A DNA stretch of 64,000 nucleotides from JAQBDA01 sp963709875 (GCA_963709875.1 CAVPYB010000014.1:1-64000), one strand, 5' to 3'. Positions 7,680 to 16,805 are shown, numbered from the stretch's first letter. Numbers and translations: made by a program. Notes: a model not told the origin generated them from the letters alone.

Positions 7680-9578
7680 ATGGTCGAAAAAAGCCTTCAA
7701 GAACTGGACTTCCCGAAGCTGATCCGCCGCCGCTACACCCCCTCGCCAGCCGCCTGGGAAGATCAAATTCTCTATTTCATGATGCTGGACCGTTTCTCGG
7801 ACGGCAGCGAGCAGGGCTGCCTCGGTAATGACGGTGAGCCAGTCTCCGGCGGCAGCACCCCGCTCTTCCAGCCGGGCGACGAGGGCAATGCCGTGCGGGA
7901 CGAAGCCAACGCCGCCCGCTGGCGGGATGCCGGCGGGCGTTGGGTGGGAGGGACGCTGAAAGGTCTGACCAGTAAGATCGGCTATTTGCAGCGCCTGGGT
8001 GTTACCGCACTGTGGGTCAGCCCGGTCTTCCGGCAGGTGCCCTTCCACGAGTCTTACCACGGTTACGGCATCCAGAATTTCCTGGACGTCGACCCGCACT
8101 TCGGTACACGCCGCGACCTGCGTCGCATGGTGCGCACCGCCCACCGCCATGGCATCTATGTCATCCTGGATATCATCCTCAATCACAGCGGTGACGTCTT
8201 CGCCTATCACCCCGACCGCCACTGGACGCAGGACCCGGGTAGCGGGGAGTGGTATCTCGACCCGCGCTGGGATGGAGGTGATTACACGGTGGCCGGCTTC
8301 CGCGATGCCAGCGGGCAGCCAGACCTGCCCTTCGCCCCACACGATCCGGCGGACGAGCACCGGGCATGGCCGCGCGGTGCGGTCTGGCCGGCAGAGTTCC
8401 AAGATCCAAAGACGTTTACAGCCAAAGGGCGCATCAGCAATTGGGATCACGACCCCGAGTTCATGGAAGGCGACTTCTACGATTTGAAGGACATCTACCT
8501 GGGTGGTGGTCCGGTGGAGGGGTACCGCCCGTCGCGTGCCTTATGGGACCTGTGCCAGGTGTATAAATACTGGATCGCTTACGCCGATGTGGATGGGTTC
8601 CGGGTTGACACTGTCAAGCACATGGACCCCGGCGCGACGCGATTATTCACCTCGGTGATCCACGAGTTTGCCCAGCGCATTGGCAAGGAGAACTTCTACC
8701 TGATCGGCGAGATCACCGGCGGGCGCTCGCGCGCCTTCACCACGCTGGAGACCACCGGATTGGACGCTGCCCTGGGCATCGATGACATCCCCGACCGGCT
8801 GGAATACCTGGTCAAAGGCTATCGCAATCCGGTGGAATATTTCGATCTCTTCCGCAACTCGCTGCTGGTGCAGAAGGAATCGCATATCTGGTTCCGCAAC
8901 AAGGTGGTCACCTTGTTCGACGACCACGACCAGGTGCGCAAGGGCGGCTATAAGGCCCGCTTCTGTGCCGGGGATGCCGACAACCGGAAGCAGCTGCTGA
9001 ATGTCCTGGCGCTCAACGCCACCACACTGGGCATCCCCTGCATCTACTACGGCAGCGAGCAGGGCTTCGACGGGCAGGGTGATAACGACCGCTATATCCG
9101 GGAGGCGATGTTCGGCGGCGAGTTCGGCGCTTTCCGCAGCCGAGGGCGGCACTTCTTCGATGAGGGCAACCCGATCTATCGGGAGCTGGCCAAAATCCTG
9201 GCTTTGCGGAGAGAGAAGATCGCCTTGCGCCGCGGCCGCCAATACCTGTGTAAAATTTCCGGCGATGGGGGCGACTTTGGCTACCCAGCGGTGCTCGGCG
9301 GACGTATGCGCTCCCTCGTGCCCTGGCTGCGACTTTTCGACGACCAACAGATCCTGCTGGCGTTAAACACCGACCCGGACCAGCCGCGCAGCGCCTGGGT
9401 CAGCCTGGATGCCGGGCAGCATGAAGAAGGAGCACCTATCACCTGCCTGTACTCCAGCGAGGCGGCACAGGTCGGGCAGGCTCTTGCGGTGGAGTCTGCC
9501 GGCGAGCGCAAGGTGGTCAGTTTGAGCGTACCGGCAGCCGGTTTTGTCATTTACGAGCTGGATCGAGCCCCGGTCTAG
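7680..9578 (+). CDS. GH13 alpha-amylase-family glycoside hydrolase
   Basis: 632 aa, no signal peptide, so cytoplasmic. The conserved GH13 regions are present: VILDIILNHSG (region I, near 160), GFRVDTVKH (region II, nucleophile Asp near 309), LIGEITGG (region III, acid/base Glu near 343) and TLFDDHDQ (region IV, Asp near 414). A GYGIQNFLDVDPHFGT block precedes region I. The set shows a catalytically complete retaining alpha-glucan enzyme. The subfamily (amylase, maltogenic, neopullulanase-like) cannot be fixed by eye. AGAAAGGATAG supplies the Shine-Dalgarno sequence. With the glycogen synthase gene 0.8 kb on, a role in intracellular alpha-glucan turnover is likely. Confidence 0.9.
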   Translation: MVEKSLQELDFPKLIRRRYTPSPAAWEDQILYFMMLDRFSDGSEQGCLGNDGEPVSGGSTPLFQPGDEGNAVRDEANAARWRDAGGRWVGGTLKGLTSKIGYLQRLGVTALWVSPVFRQVPFHESYHGYGIQNFLDVDPHFGTRRDLRRMVRTAHRHGIYVILDIILNHSGDVFAYHPDRHWTQDPGSGEWYLDPRWDGGDYTVAGFRDASGQPDLPFAPHDPADEHRAWPRGAVWPAEFQDPKTFTAKGRISNWDHDPEFMEGDFYDLKDIYLGGGPVEGYRPSRALWDLCQVYKYWIAYADVDGFRVDTVKHMDPGATRLFTSVIHEFAQRIGKENFYLIGEITGGRSRAFTTLETTGLDAALGIDDIPDRLEYLVKGYRNPVEYFDLFRNSLLVQKESHIWFRNKVVTLFDDHDQVRKGGYKARFCAGDADNRKQLLNVLALNATTLGIPCIYYGSEQGFDGQGDNDRYIREAMFGGEFGAFRSRGRHFFDEGNPIYRELAKILALRREKIALRRGRQYLCKISGDGGDFGYPAVLGGRMRSLVPWLRLFDDQQILLALNTDPDQPRSAWVSLDAGQHEEGAPITCLYSSEAAQVGQALAVESAGERKVVSLSVPAAGFVIYELDRAPV

Positions 9579-9610
9579 CTTGATCACCACCATGGCATCC
9601 CCATAGAAGT

Positions 9611-9640
9611 CAGGCCTGGAGTTTTTCCCAGGCCTGTTTT
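9611..9640 (+). terminator. Rho-independent terminator
   Basis: CAGGCCTGG (9611-9619) pairs with CCAGGCCTG (9628-9636) and runs into TTTTAT. It ends the amylase-family transcript. Confidence 0.8.
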
Positions 9641-9708
9641 ATATTACGGCAGGGATAACTAGTGTATAGGTATTGTACAATTATTAACCGAATACTAATC
9701 TAAATACC

Positions 9709-9736
9709 TTGACAATATCTACTTTGTGAGTATAAT
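9709..9736 (+). promoter_or_regulatory. consensus sigma-70 promoter of the DUF4397 gene
   Basis: TTGACA (9709-9714) and TATAAT (9731-9736) are separated by 16 bp in an AT-rich stretch, 47 bp before the start codon. Both hexamers are perfect, which implies strong constitutive expression. Confidence 0.85.
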
Positions 9737-9783
9737 ATCTTCAACATAACTTGTACATCCAATCAAGGAGAAAGGAACTCAAA

Positions 9784-10191
9784 ATGAACAAAACAACCTC
9801 TCGTGTCGTGATCGTCTTCGCCCTGGTAGCCCTTCTGGCTGGCGCATTCGCCTTCGCTGTCCCGCAGGCTAAGGCAGCGGATGGAACCTTCAATATCTCC
9901 GTATACCATGGCATCAACGGCCGCTCGCTCGGTCTCAACAAGGAACTCCCGGTCGTCGCCACAGTTTACAAAGACGGTGCATGGCTGGCAGCCATCCCCC
10001 TGGAGTTCAAGGACCGCTTCACGGCTGACCTGCCCGCCGGCACCTACGAGATCATGGTGGAAGCAGTCGGCGTAGGCCCGATCCCCAGCATGAGCCTTGG
10101 CCCGATCGAGATCCCCGCTGACGTCGATGTACGCATCCAGGCCCAGCTCGGCGCAGGCAAGACCCCGATCCTGAACGCCCGCGTGAAATAA
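9784..10191 (+). CDS. secreted DUF4397-like protein
   Basis: 135 aa from the ATG at 9784, which has AAGGAGAAAGG 10 nt upstream; an upstream in-frame start at 9751 would destroy the signal peptide. A Sec signal (VIVFALVALLAGAFAFAVPQAKA) is followed by one beta-sandwich domain, DGTFNISVYHGINGRSLGL to IPADVDVRIQAQL. This fits the DUF4397 pattern (VYHG near the start, DLPAGTYEI in the middle). It is a small exported protein with a perfect promoter and its own terminator, so it is probably abundant. Function unknown. Confidence 0.75.
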   Translation: MNKTTSRVVIVFALVALLAGAFAFAVPQAKAADGTFNISVYHGINGRSLGLNKELPVVATVYKDGAWLAAIPLEFKDRFTADLPAGTYEIMVEAVGVGPIPSMSLGPIEIPADVDVRIQAQLGAGKTPILNARVK

Positions 10192-10217
10192 GCTGCACAA
10201 AACCTCTTTGCTGCAGA

Positions 10218-10253
10218 CGCCCCGGTGATCTTTGCCGGGGTGTTTGTTTTTTT
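10218..10253 (+). terminator. Rho-independent terminator
   Basis: CCCCGG (10220-10225) pairs with CCGGGG (10235-10240) and is followed by TGTTTGTTTTTTT. It ends the DUF4397 transcript. Confidence 0.85.
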
Positions 10254-10393
10254 ACTATCCAGGCATCAGCCAGTCAGAGGGGGTAGTGGGCGGTGTTATA
10301 ATTTTCCCTCAATGCCAATTAAACTGAGGATCGCCAATCCGGCAATGATAACCGCTTGCTCTTCAACCTCCGGATGTGGGTCAATTTGCTGCT

Positions 10394-11872
10394 ATGCCTG
10401 CGAAGTATAGGATCGCCTTCATAGCCTCCGAGTGCGTGCCCTTCGTCAAGACCGGCGGGTTGGGCGACGTGGTCGGTGCATTGCCCAAGGTGCTGCAGCA
10501 GATGGGGCACGAGGTGATCGTCATCCTGCCCAAGTACGCCGCCGTCGATTTCCTGAGCTTCGAGCTGCGCCCCTTCCTCAGCTCGCTGGGGGTGTGGATG
10601 GGCGAGGGTCAGGAGTGGGCTGCTGTTTATACCACCGAGATCACCGGCGTCCCGACCTATTTCATCGAGTCGGTCAAATACTTCGAGCGCTACGGTTTGT
10701 ACCACGACGCGGATTTCAACGACTATCAAGACAACGCCCGCCGCTTCGGGTTCTTCTCCCGCGCCGCGCTGCAGTTGTGCCAGGATATGGGCTTCGCACC
10801 GCATGTCATCCACGTCCACGACTGGCAGACCGCTCCGGCAGCTGCCTACCTGAAGATCTGGCACTGGGACGATCCACTGCTGGGTAAAGCCGCCAGCCTG
10901 CTCACCATCCACAACATCGCCTACCAGGGTGTGTACAATTCAGCGGAATACGCCTACCTGGGTTTCCAGGCGGCAAATTTCACCACCGATGTCTTCGAAG
11001 ACCACGGGCGGGTCAACTTGCTGAAGGGCGGCATCTATTACGCTGACATGGTCAACACGGTCAGCCCCACGTATGCCATCGAGACGCGTATGCCGGAGTA
11101 TGCCCACGGTCTGGCACCCTACCTGAATAACAAGGGGCAGAACTATACCGGCATCCTCAACGGGGCGGATTACGACGACTGGGACCCGGCAAGCGACCCG
11201 CTCATCCCGGCGAACTATTCATCCGAAGACATGTCCGGCAAAGCGCTTTGCAAAGCCAGGCTTCAGGAACGCTTCTGGCTGGAGGTCGACCCCAGCATCC
11301 CGCTGATTGGGGTGGTCAGCCGCTTTGCATCGCAGAAAGGGCTGGAGCTGCTGGCAGGCTCCATCGAGAACATCGTCCGGGATATGCGCGTGCAGTTCAT
11401 GATCCTGGGTTCGGGCGATAAGGGGCTGGAATGGTATTTCGGGCAGCTACCTGGGCGCTATGAGGGTCGCATCGGCAGCTATATCGGCTACCACAACGAG
11501 ATCGCTCACTGGATCGAGGCCGGGGCGGATTTCTTCCTGATGCCCTCCATCTACGAGCCCTGCGGGCTGAACCAGATGTACTCGCTGAAATACGGCACGC
11601 TGCCCATCGTGCGCGCTACCGGCGGGCTGGATGATACCGTGCGGCAGTATGATGAGCGCAGCGGGAAGGGCACCGGTTTCAAATTCTGGGATGCGCACCC
11701 CAATGCGCTCTACTATACCGTAGGCTGGGCGGTGAGCACTTTTTACGACCGTCCCCGGCATATCCAGAAGATGGTCAAGACGGCCATGGCGCAGGAATAC
11801 TCCTGGGAGAAGAGCGCCCGGCAATACGTCAAGGCTTACCGCCAGGCAATAGCCAACAAGGCTGCACTGTAA
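10394..11872 (+). CDS. glgA: glycogen synthase (ADP-glucose type, GT5)
   Basis: 492 aa from ATG 10394, a usual GlgA length. The canonical N-terminus AFIASECVPFVKTGGLGDV holds the KTGGL nucleotide-sugar site. IHVHDWQTA and HNIAYQGVY follow in the N-terminal Rossmann fold. SRFASQKGLELL and the acceptor-side EPCGLNQMYSLKYGTLP, TGGLDDTV lie in the C-terminal fold. It transfers glucose from ADP-glucose to the growing alpha-1,4-glucan. A TATAAT-like -10 lies at 10297. A GTG at 10376 would add six residues without family support. It pairs functionally with the GH13 enzyme upstream. Confidence 0.92.
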   Translation: MPAKYRIAFIASECVPFVKTGGLGDVVGALPKVLQQMGHEVIVILPKYAAVDFLSFELRPFLSSLGVWMGEGQEWAAVYTTEITGVPTYFIESVKYFERYGLYHDADFNDYQDNARRFGFFSRAALQLCQDMGFAPHVIHVHDWQTAPAAAYLKIWHWDDPLLGKAASLLTIHNIAYQGVYNSAEYAYLGFQAANFTTDVFEDHGRVNLLKGGIYYADMVNTVSPTYAIETRMPEYAHGLAPYLNNKGQNYTGILNGADYDDWDPASDPLIPANYSSEDMSGKALCKARLQERFWLEVDPSIPLIGVVSRFASQKGLELLAGSIENIVRDMRVQFMILGSGDKGLEWYFGQLPGRYEGRIGSYIGYHNEIAHWIEAGADFFLMPSIYEPCGLNQMYSLKYGTLPIVRATGGLDDTVRQYDERSGKGTGFKFWDAHPNALYYTVGWAVSTFYDRPRHIQKMVKTAMAQEYSWEKSARQYVKAYRQAIANKAAL

Positions 11873-11881
11873 GACCCAGCT

Positions 11882-12868
11882 TCACATCCAGCCTCTCCGC
11901 CTGATCCACACAAGCATACCTGCCGGGAGCAGGACGATCACGAGTAGTGTGATGACGAAAGATGGCAGGTTGGTCCACTGGTCGGTCTGCGCGATCGGGT
12001 AGAAGTAGTTCATTCCAAAGAAGCCAACCACAAACGAGATCGGCATGAACAACGTTGTGATGACGGTAAGCGTCTTCATGATATCGTTCATGCGGTTGTT
12101 CACCACTGACAGATAAGTGTCCAGCGCGCCGCTGATCAGATCGCGCAGACTTTCGGTTAGGTCGTGCAGCCGCACCAGATGGTCGTAAATATCCCTGAAG
12201 TACACCCGCGTTCTGGTATCGATCACTGCATAGTCATCGCGTGCCAGCCGGTTGAGCACCTCGCGCTGGGGACCGAGGCTGCGCCGCATTTGCAGTACGG
12301 CGCGCTTGAGGGTGAAGATGCGTTCTAGCACCTCGGGCCCAGGGCTGTCGAAAATTTCGTCTTCGATCTTGTCGATCTCATTGTCGATCGCTTCCACAAC
12401 TGGCATATACTGGGCTACCACCTCGTCGATGATGCGGTACAGCAGGTGGTCCACCCCATTCCCGATGTGGCGGTCACCCCGCTCGCAGGCCGTCCATACC
12501 CGCTGGATGGCTGTGATGGGTTGGTCGTGATGGGTTACGAGATAATTCTTGCCGATGAAGACATCCAGTTCTTGAGGCTCCACCAGGGTATCTTGCTTAT
12601 CGTTGAAGTACATGGCGCTCAGTACGATATACAGATAATCATCCCAGTCGTCCACTTTAGGGACGTGGGTTTCCTCAAGAGCGTCATCCACTGCCAGCGG
12701 GTGGAAGCCAAACACCCCGGTCAGGATTTGCTCATCCGATTCGGCTGGTGTGGCTTCAAAATCCACCCACAATACTCCCTGGGAATCCTGCAGGGCGGCT
12801 GCCAGCTCATCCTGGGTCAGATCGGTTTGGGTGTTTCCAACGTTGTTGAAATAGAGGGAGCGGATCAT
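11882..12868 (-). CDS. corA: CorA-family Mg2+/divalent cation channel
   Basis: 328 aa, standard CorA size. A long cytoplasmic alpha/beta and coiled-coil N-terminus (MIRSLYFNNVGNTQT to SLRDLISGALDTYLSVVNNRMND) precedes two C-terminal membrane helices. TM1 is TLFMPISFVVGFFGMNYFYP, with the diagnostic GMN motif at the pore mouth. TM2 is SFVITLLVIVLLPAGMLVWI, followed by RRRGWM. It would form a homopentameric inner-membrane channel for Mg2+ (possibly Co2+/Ni2+). It is convergent with glgA, 9 bp away. A perfect stem-loop lies 22 bp upstream of its start. Confidence 0.93.
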   Translation of the reverse strand: MIRSLYFNNVGNTQTDLTQDELAAALQDSQGVLWVDFEATPAESDEQILTGVFGFHPLAVDDALEETHVPKVDDWDDYLYIVLSAMYFNDKQDTLVEPQELDVFIGKNYLVTHHDQPITAIQRVWTACERGDRHIGNGVDHLLYRIIDEVVAQYMPVVEAIDNEIDKIEDEIFDSPGPEVLERIFTLKRAVLQMRRSLGPQREVLNRLARDDYAVIDTRTRVYFRDIYDHLVRLHDLTESLRDLISGALDTYLSVVNNRMNDIMKTLTVITTLFMPISFVVGFFGMNYFYPIAQTDQWTNLPSFVITLLVIVLLPAGMLVWIRRRGWM

Positions 12869-12890
12869 CGCTGTTCTCCAAGAAATAATG

Positions 12891-12929
12891 AATTCGGTGT
12901 ACGGTCTGCGCGCGACCGTACACCGAATT
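12891..12929 (-). promoter_or_regulatory. perfect 16-bp stem-loop upstream of corA
   Basis: AATTCGGTGTACGGTC (12891-12906) is exactly complementary to 12914-12929 around a 7-nt loop. It lies in the corA 5' region and about 58 bp after the small membrane-protein gene, with no T tract on the minus strand. It could be a leader structure, an operator or a processing site. No known Mg2+ riboswitch architecture is recognisable. Confidence 0.5.
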
Positions 12930-12986
12930 GTATGCTATTCCTTGGGGAAATATCAAGTCTATTTTTGTTAGCTGGTTATGCCGCTG

Positions 12987-13163
12987 TTATTGAACCTGCA
13001 GCGTAGTCCTCTCCTGTTCAGGCGAGGCTGGTTCTACCTGGTCCTCGTGCACCATATAGACATCGATGCCTCGGTCTGCCAGCGCCGCGCTCCGGCACAG
13101 TGCCAGGGTCAGGAACATTCCCACGGATAAAATAACAACCAACCCGATCCATACCATGCTCAT
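12987..13163 (-). CDS. small single-pass membrane protein
   Basis: 58 aa from ATG 13163, with GGGGTGAGGTG just upstream. One N-terminal helix, VWIGLVVILSVGMFLTLALC, is followed by a polar tail (VYMVHEDQVEPASPEQE). A longer open frame to 13379 has no supported start. No family is recognised. A CAGGCAG/CTGCCTG hairpin (13188-13207) lies just upstream. Confidence 0.5.
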   Translation of the reverse strand: MSMVWIGLVVILSVGMFLTLALCRSAALADRGIDVYMVHEDQVEPASPEQERTTLQVQ

Positions 13164-13542
13164 CACGATCACCTCACCCCTTCCTGTCAGGCAGGTCAGA
13201 CTGCCTGCCGGAGACAACAGCGATAAACCAACCAACGAACGGCTTTTAACAGCCGTCCGTCTTACTATAGAGGATTTGATATTCAATGTCAAGTGAAACG
13301 GTATACAATAATGCAAGCCAGATTGCCTCAACCTCTGTTCCGTATCGGCACAAGATTCTTTCTCGCCCGGTGTCATCAACTGAGGATATACTTAACTACG
13401 GAGGTACTTAAAAGGTTCACGGGCACTACCAGATGCCGGCTGACTATGATCCCACATCTCACTACTCTCCAATCTCTTCTCTCTCTATTCTCTACTCTCA
13501 GCTCTCCCTGTATCGAAAGGCGGCATCGCCCGTAAGGCATAC

Positions 13543-14421
13543 TTGCCCATCCTGGCCTCCTGGGAGGGCGTCGAGCTGCTCTTCTGCAGCCGCAGTATAC
13601 GCACGGTTGAGGACCTGCAGGCAAAGTACCGGGTAGATCGGGGTACTACCCGCCTGGATGAGCTGTTGGACTGGCAGCCGCAGGCTGCCTTCGTGCTGGC
13701 TCCTACCCCGGACCACTACCCTATCGCCAGCCGCCTGATGGAAGCCGGATGCGATGTGTTCCTGGAGAAGCCGGCCGCCTCGACCAGTCAGGAGACGCGC
13801 CTGCTCGTCGAGCAGGCCGATGCGACTGGGGTGTTCCTGATGGTGGGCTTCAACCGCCGCTACGCGCCGCTGCACCGTCTGGCGCGTGAGCTGTGGGCGG
13901 GGCGTAAGGTGGAGATGGCCCAGTTCGAGAAGCACCGCTCCAAAGGCTTCCATCCGGACCTGTCCATCCACTATACCGAAGAGATGATCCATATCATCGA
14001 CCTGCTGTGCTTCTATTGCGGGGAAGCGAGCGCGCTGGCGACCCTGCACCAGCAGGCTCATCAACGACAAACGCAGAAGCTTGTCTGGGCAGCCAGCACC
14101 GCCGCGCTGCAGGGTGGCGGCTTTGCCACTGTGCAGGCGCGCATGGGTGCCGGGCACTGGATGGAGCGCTATGCTTTGCATGGTGAGGGTGTTTCTATGT
14201 ACGTGGACGCATTTTCACGCGTTGAGTTTGCGAGCGGTGGCGAGCAGCGTGTCTGGGAGGAGAGCTACCCCTCCTGGCGCTCGACCCTGGAAGGGCGCGG
14301 CTTCTACGGTCAGATCGAACACTTCTTCGAATGCATCCAGACCCGCCAGCCGCCGCGCACCAGCGGCTGGGAAGCGCTCAAGACCCAGCAGCTCAGCGAG
14401 GCGATGGTGGCTAGGGCATAG
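13543..14421 (+). pseudogene. Gfo/Idh/MocA-family oxidoreductase lacking its N-terminal start
   Basis: The body is a clear Gfo/Idh/MocA protein. LAPTPDHYPIASRLMEAGCD, VFLEKPAAST (the EKP motif) and GFNRRYAPLHRL lie in the NAD domain. ERYALHGEGVSMYVDAF and GFYGQIEHFFECI lie in the C-terminal domain. The dinucleotide motif is visible only as VSKGGIARKAYLP just before 13543. The first glycine and the whole first strand are replaced by a CT-rich simple sequence (13470-13510). The frame opens at 13450 but contains no ATG. A TTG at 13543 is the first start and would remove the NAD-binding loop. It looks 5'-truncated. Confidence 0.65.
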
Positions 14422-14433
14422 ACCTGTTGTAGA

Positions 14434-14482
14434 GGCACGGCAAGTTATAAAAGCATGCCAGCGTTCAGTTCATTGCCGTGCC
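14434..14482 (+). repeat. inverted repeat after the Gfo/Idh gene
   Basis: GGCACGGCAA (14434-14443) is exactly complementary to TTGCCGTGCC (14473-14482) across 29 nt. The position suits a transcript end, but no T tract follows. Confidence 0.45.
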
Positions 14483-14703
14483 CTAATCCCTTTCCGCGAT
14501 AATTTCCCCATAACCTATCAGAATTGTAAAGTAAAAATAGAGCTTTCTTAACCTGGACTGCATAGACGGAGGGCATAAAATTTGCTACACTCATACTTAC
14601 CCGTTAGACTGAGAGCAACTCCACAAATACAATCCATCATCTGCGCTCTCTTGAAGACACAATTTGTCGGTATGCGAATTGGCTGGGTCGGATAAAGGAG
14701 CAA

Positions 14704-14931
14704 ATGATGAACAGGCCAATCGAGTATTGTCCGAACTGCAAAGCCAGACAGAGGATGGACTTATCTCTTGGCATGATGCCATTCCATAGCAAGGATGGAA
14801 TAAAAGAGATCTTTCTATACCACTATCATTGTTCCGTGTGCAATTCATACGTGCGCAGCACGTCCATGGACCACGTGGAGTTCATCCCACCGGATGGGTA
14901 TGTGGAGCACTCCACTCCACTACGCGGCTAA
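14704..14931 (+). CDS. small zinc-ribbon-like protein
   Basis: 75 aa. The pairs CPNC (near residue 9) and CSVC (near residue 43) make a four-cysteine zinc-ribbon pattern with a His-rich stretch (LYHYHC) before the second pair. The ATG has AAAGGAG 4 nt upstream. It is monocistronic. No family is recognised and no partner is suggested by its context. Confidence 0.6.
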   Translation: MMNRPIEYCPNCKARQRMDLSLGMMPFHSKDGIKEIFLYHYHCSVCNSYVRSTSMDHVEFIPPDGYVEHSTPLRG

Positions 14932-14955
14932 GAACTCAGCGCCAGTTTTATTTCG

Positions 14956-15138
14956 TCAAAAGAGAACGTAGAATTCGGCGTAGTAACGCATCGCGTTGGC
15001 TGCCATGCGCTCTAACAGCCAGTCGTGCAGCCAGGCGCGCTTGCGCTCCAGAGACCAGTCTGCTTCCAACACTTCCAGCGGGATATTGATGTTCAGCGCC
15101 CGGTATCCGGGATGGGTGTCACGTCGGGCATTACTGTG
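14956..15138 (-). pseudogene. C-terminal gene fragment
   Basis: The minus frame is open from a TAG at 15139-15141 to TGA at 14956-14958. It reads DTHPGYRALNINIPLEVLEA, DWSLERKRAWLHDWLLERMA and ANAMRYYAEFYVLF. The protein-like composition and GC-rich third positions suggest a real former gene. There is no start codon before residue about 17, so only the 3' end survives. The family is not recognised. It lies downstream of the two MttB-like genes, separated by a palindromic repeat. Confidence 0.4.
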
Positions 15139-15164
15139 CTATCTCGCATCGGCAAACCTATTTT

Positions 15165-15231
15165 ACCGCTGAGAGCGCAGAGTCCGCAGAGGTATCAAAA
15201 AATACTCCGCGTTCTCCGCGTACTATGCGGT
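15165..15231. repeat. palindromic dispersed repeat, ACCGCTGAGAG family, copy A
   Basis: The left arm ACCGCTGAGAGCGCAGAGT matches the reverse complement of the right arm (CTCCGCGTACTATGCGGT) imperfectly. Related full copies or half-arms lie at 16740, 40423 and 50704. Confidence 0.65.
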
Positions 15232-15247
15232 GAATATCAGTCTTGGG

Positions 15248-16711
15248 TTAAGCAGGGACGATTTCTGGCAGGCGCTCCATACCGGATTGGCGCGCCAGCC
15301 CATCCATCATCGATCGCAGCTCGCGCACCTGGTCTTCGTCATGCTGTGGCGGCCGGTAGGCATCCAGCAGTGCCTGGACGCGCTCGCGAGCGCGCCTGAA
15401 GGTATCCTTGCTGCCGGCTTCCTGCCAGCCGCGCAGTGACTTGCGGTCGATGACTGCCGAAGGCAGGTGCTGCTCTTTGGGGAATAGCCGCCGGGTCGCC
15501 TGCTGCTTGAGGAAATCGGCTTTGAAGTTGATCCCGGCGAACAGCTCGGTCGCCAGCGTATCGGTCTGCACCTGCACGCCGGAGAGCAGGCGCTGCGCCA
15601 TGGCGATCGCCTCGGCGTCGATGACCAGCTTCTCGGCGCTCTGGCAGGCCAGGAAATCCAGCATGCCCGCCCCGGAGATCATGTTAATGCCCGCCAGCGC
15701 CCCCACCAATGCGCTCATGCCGCTGTCCAGCCCGGCCTGGGCGTCGACCAGCTTGGCATCGCTGGCTGCCAGGTAGGTGTGCGTGGGCAGGTCGAGCGAT
15801 TTCCCCACCTGGGCGTAGGCAGCGTCGATCATTGCCGTCTCGATCGCCCCATATGGCGTGGTGCCCTGGCGCATGTCGAAGATAGCCGGCGCCCCGCCCC
15901 ACACGATGGGTGCGCCCGGCCCAGCGAGCTGGTGGATGGTGATGCCGCTCAGGCACTCGGCAGCGTGCTGCACAACCGAGCCCAGCAGGGTAACCGGAGC
16001 ACCGGCGCCCGCCAAGGGCATGGAGACCATCTGTGCCGGGACGCCCGCGCGTGCCAGGTCGATCAGGTTCTGAGCGCCGAAATGGCTCCAGATCAGCGGC
16101 GGGGTTGGGCAGACATCGAACACCGCGCGCGGCTTCTCCCTCAGCGCCTGCTTGCCGCCGGAGAAGATCGCCAGCATATCGTACATCGTCTGACCGGTGA
16201 GGGTCGAGAAAGCGCCGGTGACCACCGGTTTGGAAGAGTACAGCAGCACCAGGTACAGCCGGTACAGGTCGCCGATCTCCTTGGGGATCTCGCTGCACAC
16301 TACCGCCGTGGATTGGGCATCATACTGCGGCAGCATCTCGGCGGTTTGGATCAGGCGCACCAGATCGGGTGTGCGTGCCGGGCGGTGTTCCAGCGTGTCT
16401 GGGTCGAGGATGTTCACCCCCGACGAGCCCGGGTCGAAGTGTACGGCATTCCCGCCATAGCGCACCACAGCCTCTCCCGCCAGGTTGTGTAGGTGAAATT
16501 CCCGGGGGACGCTGTCCAGCGCGTGGCGCACAACAGCTTCCGGGATGTGGGCGATCTGGTTGGCTTCATCCACACGTGCGCCGGCAGCGACCAGCATCTG
16601 GCGTGCCTCCTGCGACTGCACTTTAATGCCAGGGTCTATCATCAGCGCATAGGCTTCGTCCAGCACGCGCTGGACAAGATCATCAGATAGTAAACGAATT
16701 CCAGGCTGCAT
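15248..16711 (-). CDS. MttB-like corrinoid methyltransferase (non-pyrrolysine), paralogue 2
   Basis: 487 aa from ATG 16711, which has AAAGGA 10 nt upstream; a GTG at 16741 adds ten residues. It belongs to the trimethylamine methyltransferase (MttB) superfamily: VRYGGNAVHFDPGSSGVNIL near residue 90, PLAGAGAPVTLLGSVVQHAA and GAPIVWGGAPAIFDMRQGTT in the TIM barrel. There is no in-frame TAG, so it lacks pyrrolysine. Such members demethylate quaternary amines (for example glycine betaine or carnitine) onto a corrinoid protein. No corrinoid protein gene lies in the window, so the substrate is open. It follows a 33-35% similar-looking paralogue (estimate by eye) at 16835. Confidence 0.85.
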   Translation of the reverse strand: MQPGIRLLSDDLVQRVLDEAYALMIDPGIKVQSQEARQMLVAAGARVDEANQIAHIPEAVVRHALDSVPREFHLHNLAGEAVVRYGGNAVHFDPGSSGVNILDPDTLEHRPARTPDLVRLIQTAEMLPQYDAQSTAVVCSEIPKEIGDLYRLYLVLLYSSKPVVTGAFSTLTGQTMYDMLAIFSGGKQALREKPRAVFDVCPTPPLIWSHFGAQNLIDLARAGVPAQMVSMPLAGAGAPVTLLGSVVQHAAECLSGITIHQLAGPGAPIVWGGAPAIFDMRQGTTPYGAIETAMIDAAYAQVGKSLDLPTHTYLAASDAKLVDAQAGLDSGMSALVGALAGINMISGAGMLDFLACQSAEKLVIDAEAIAMAQRLLSGVQVQTDTLATELFAGINFKADFLKQQATRRLFPKEQHLPSAVIDRKSLRGWQEAGSKDTFRRARERVQALLDAYRPPQHDEDQVRELRSMMDGLARQSGMERLPEIVPA

Positions 16712-16739
16712 ATCGTTGTAATCCTTTATGAGAGATATC

Positions 16740-16805
16740 ACCGCTGAGAGTGCAGAGTTCGCTGAGTAAATAAAATAACTTTGCGACCTCTGCGTACTCA
16801 GCGGT
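16740..16805. repeat. palindromic dispersed repeat, ACCGCTGAGAG family, copy B
   Basis: ACCGCTGAGAGTGCAGAGT at the left faces CTCTGCGTACTCAGCGGT at the right, complementary with few mismatches. It fills the gap between the two MttB-like genes. Confidence 0.7.
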
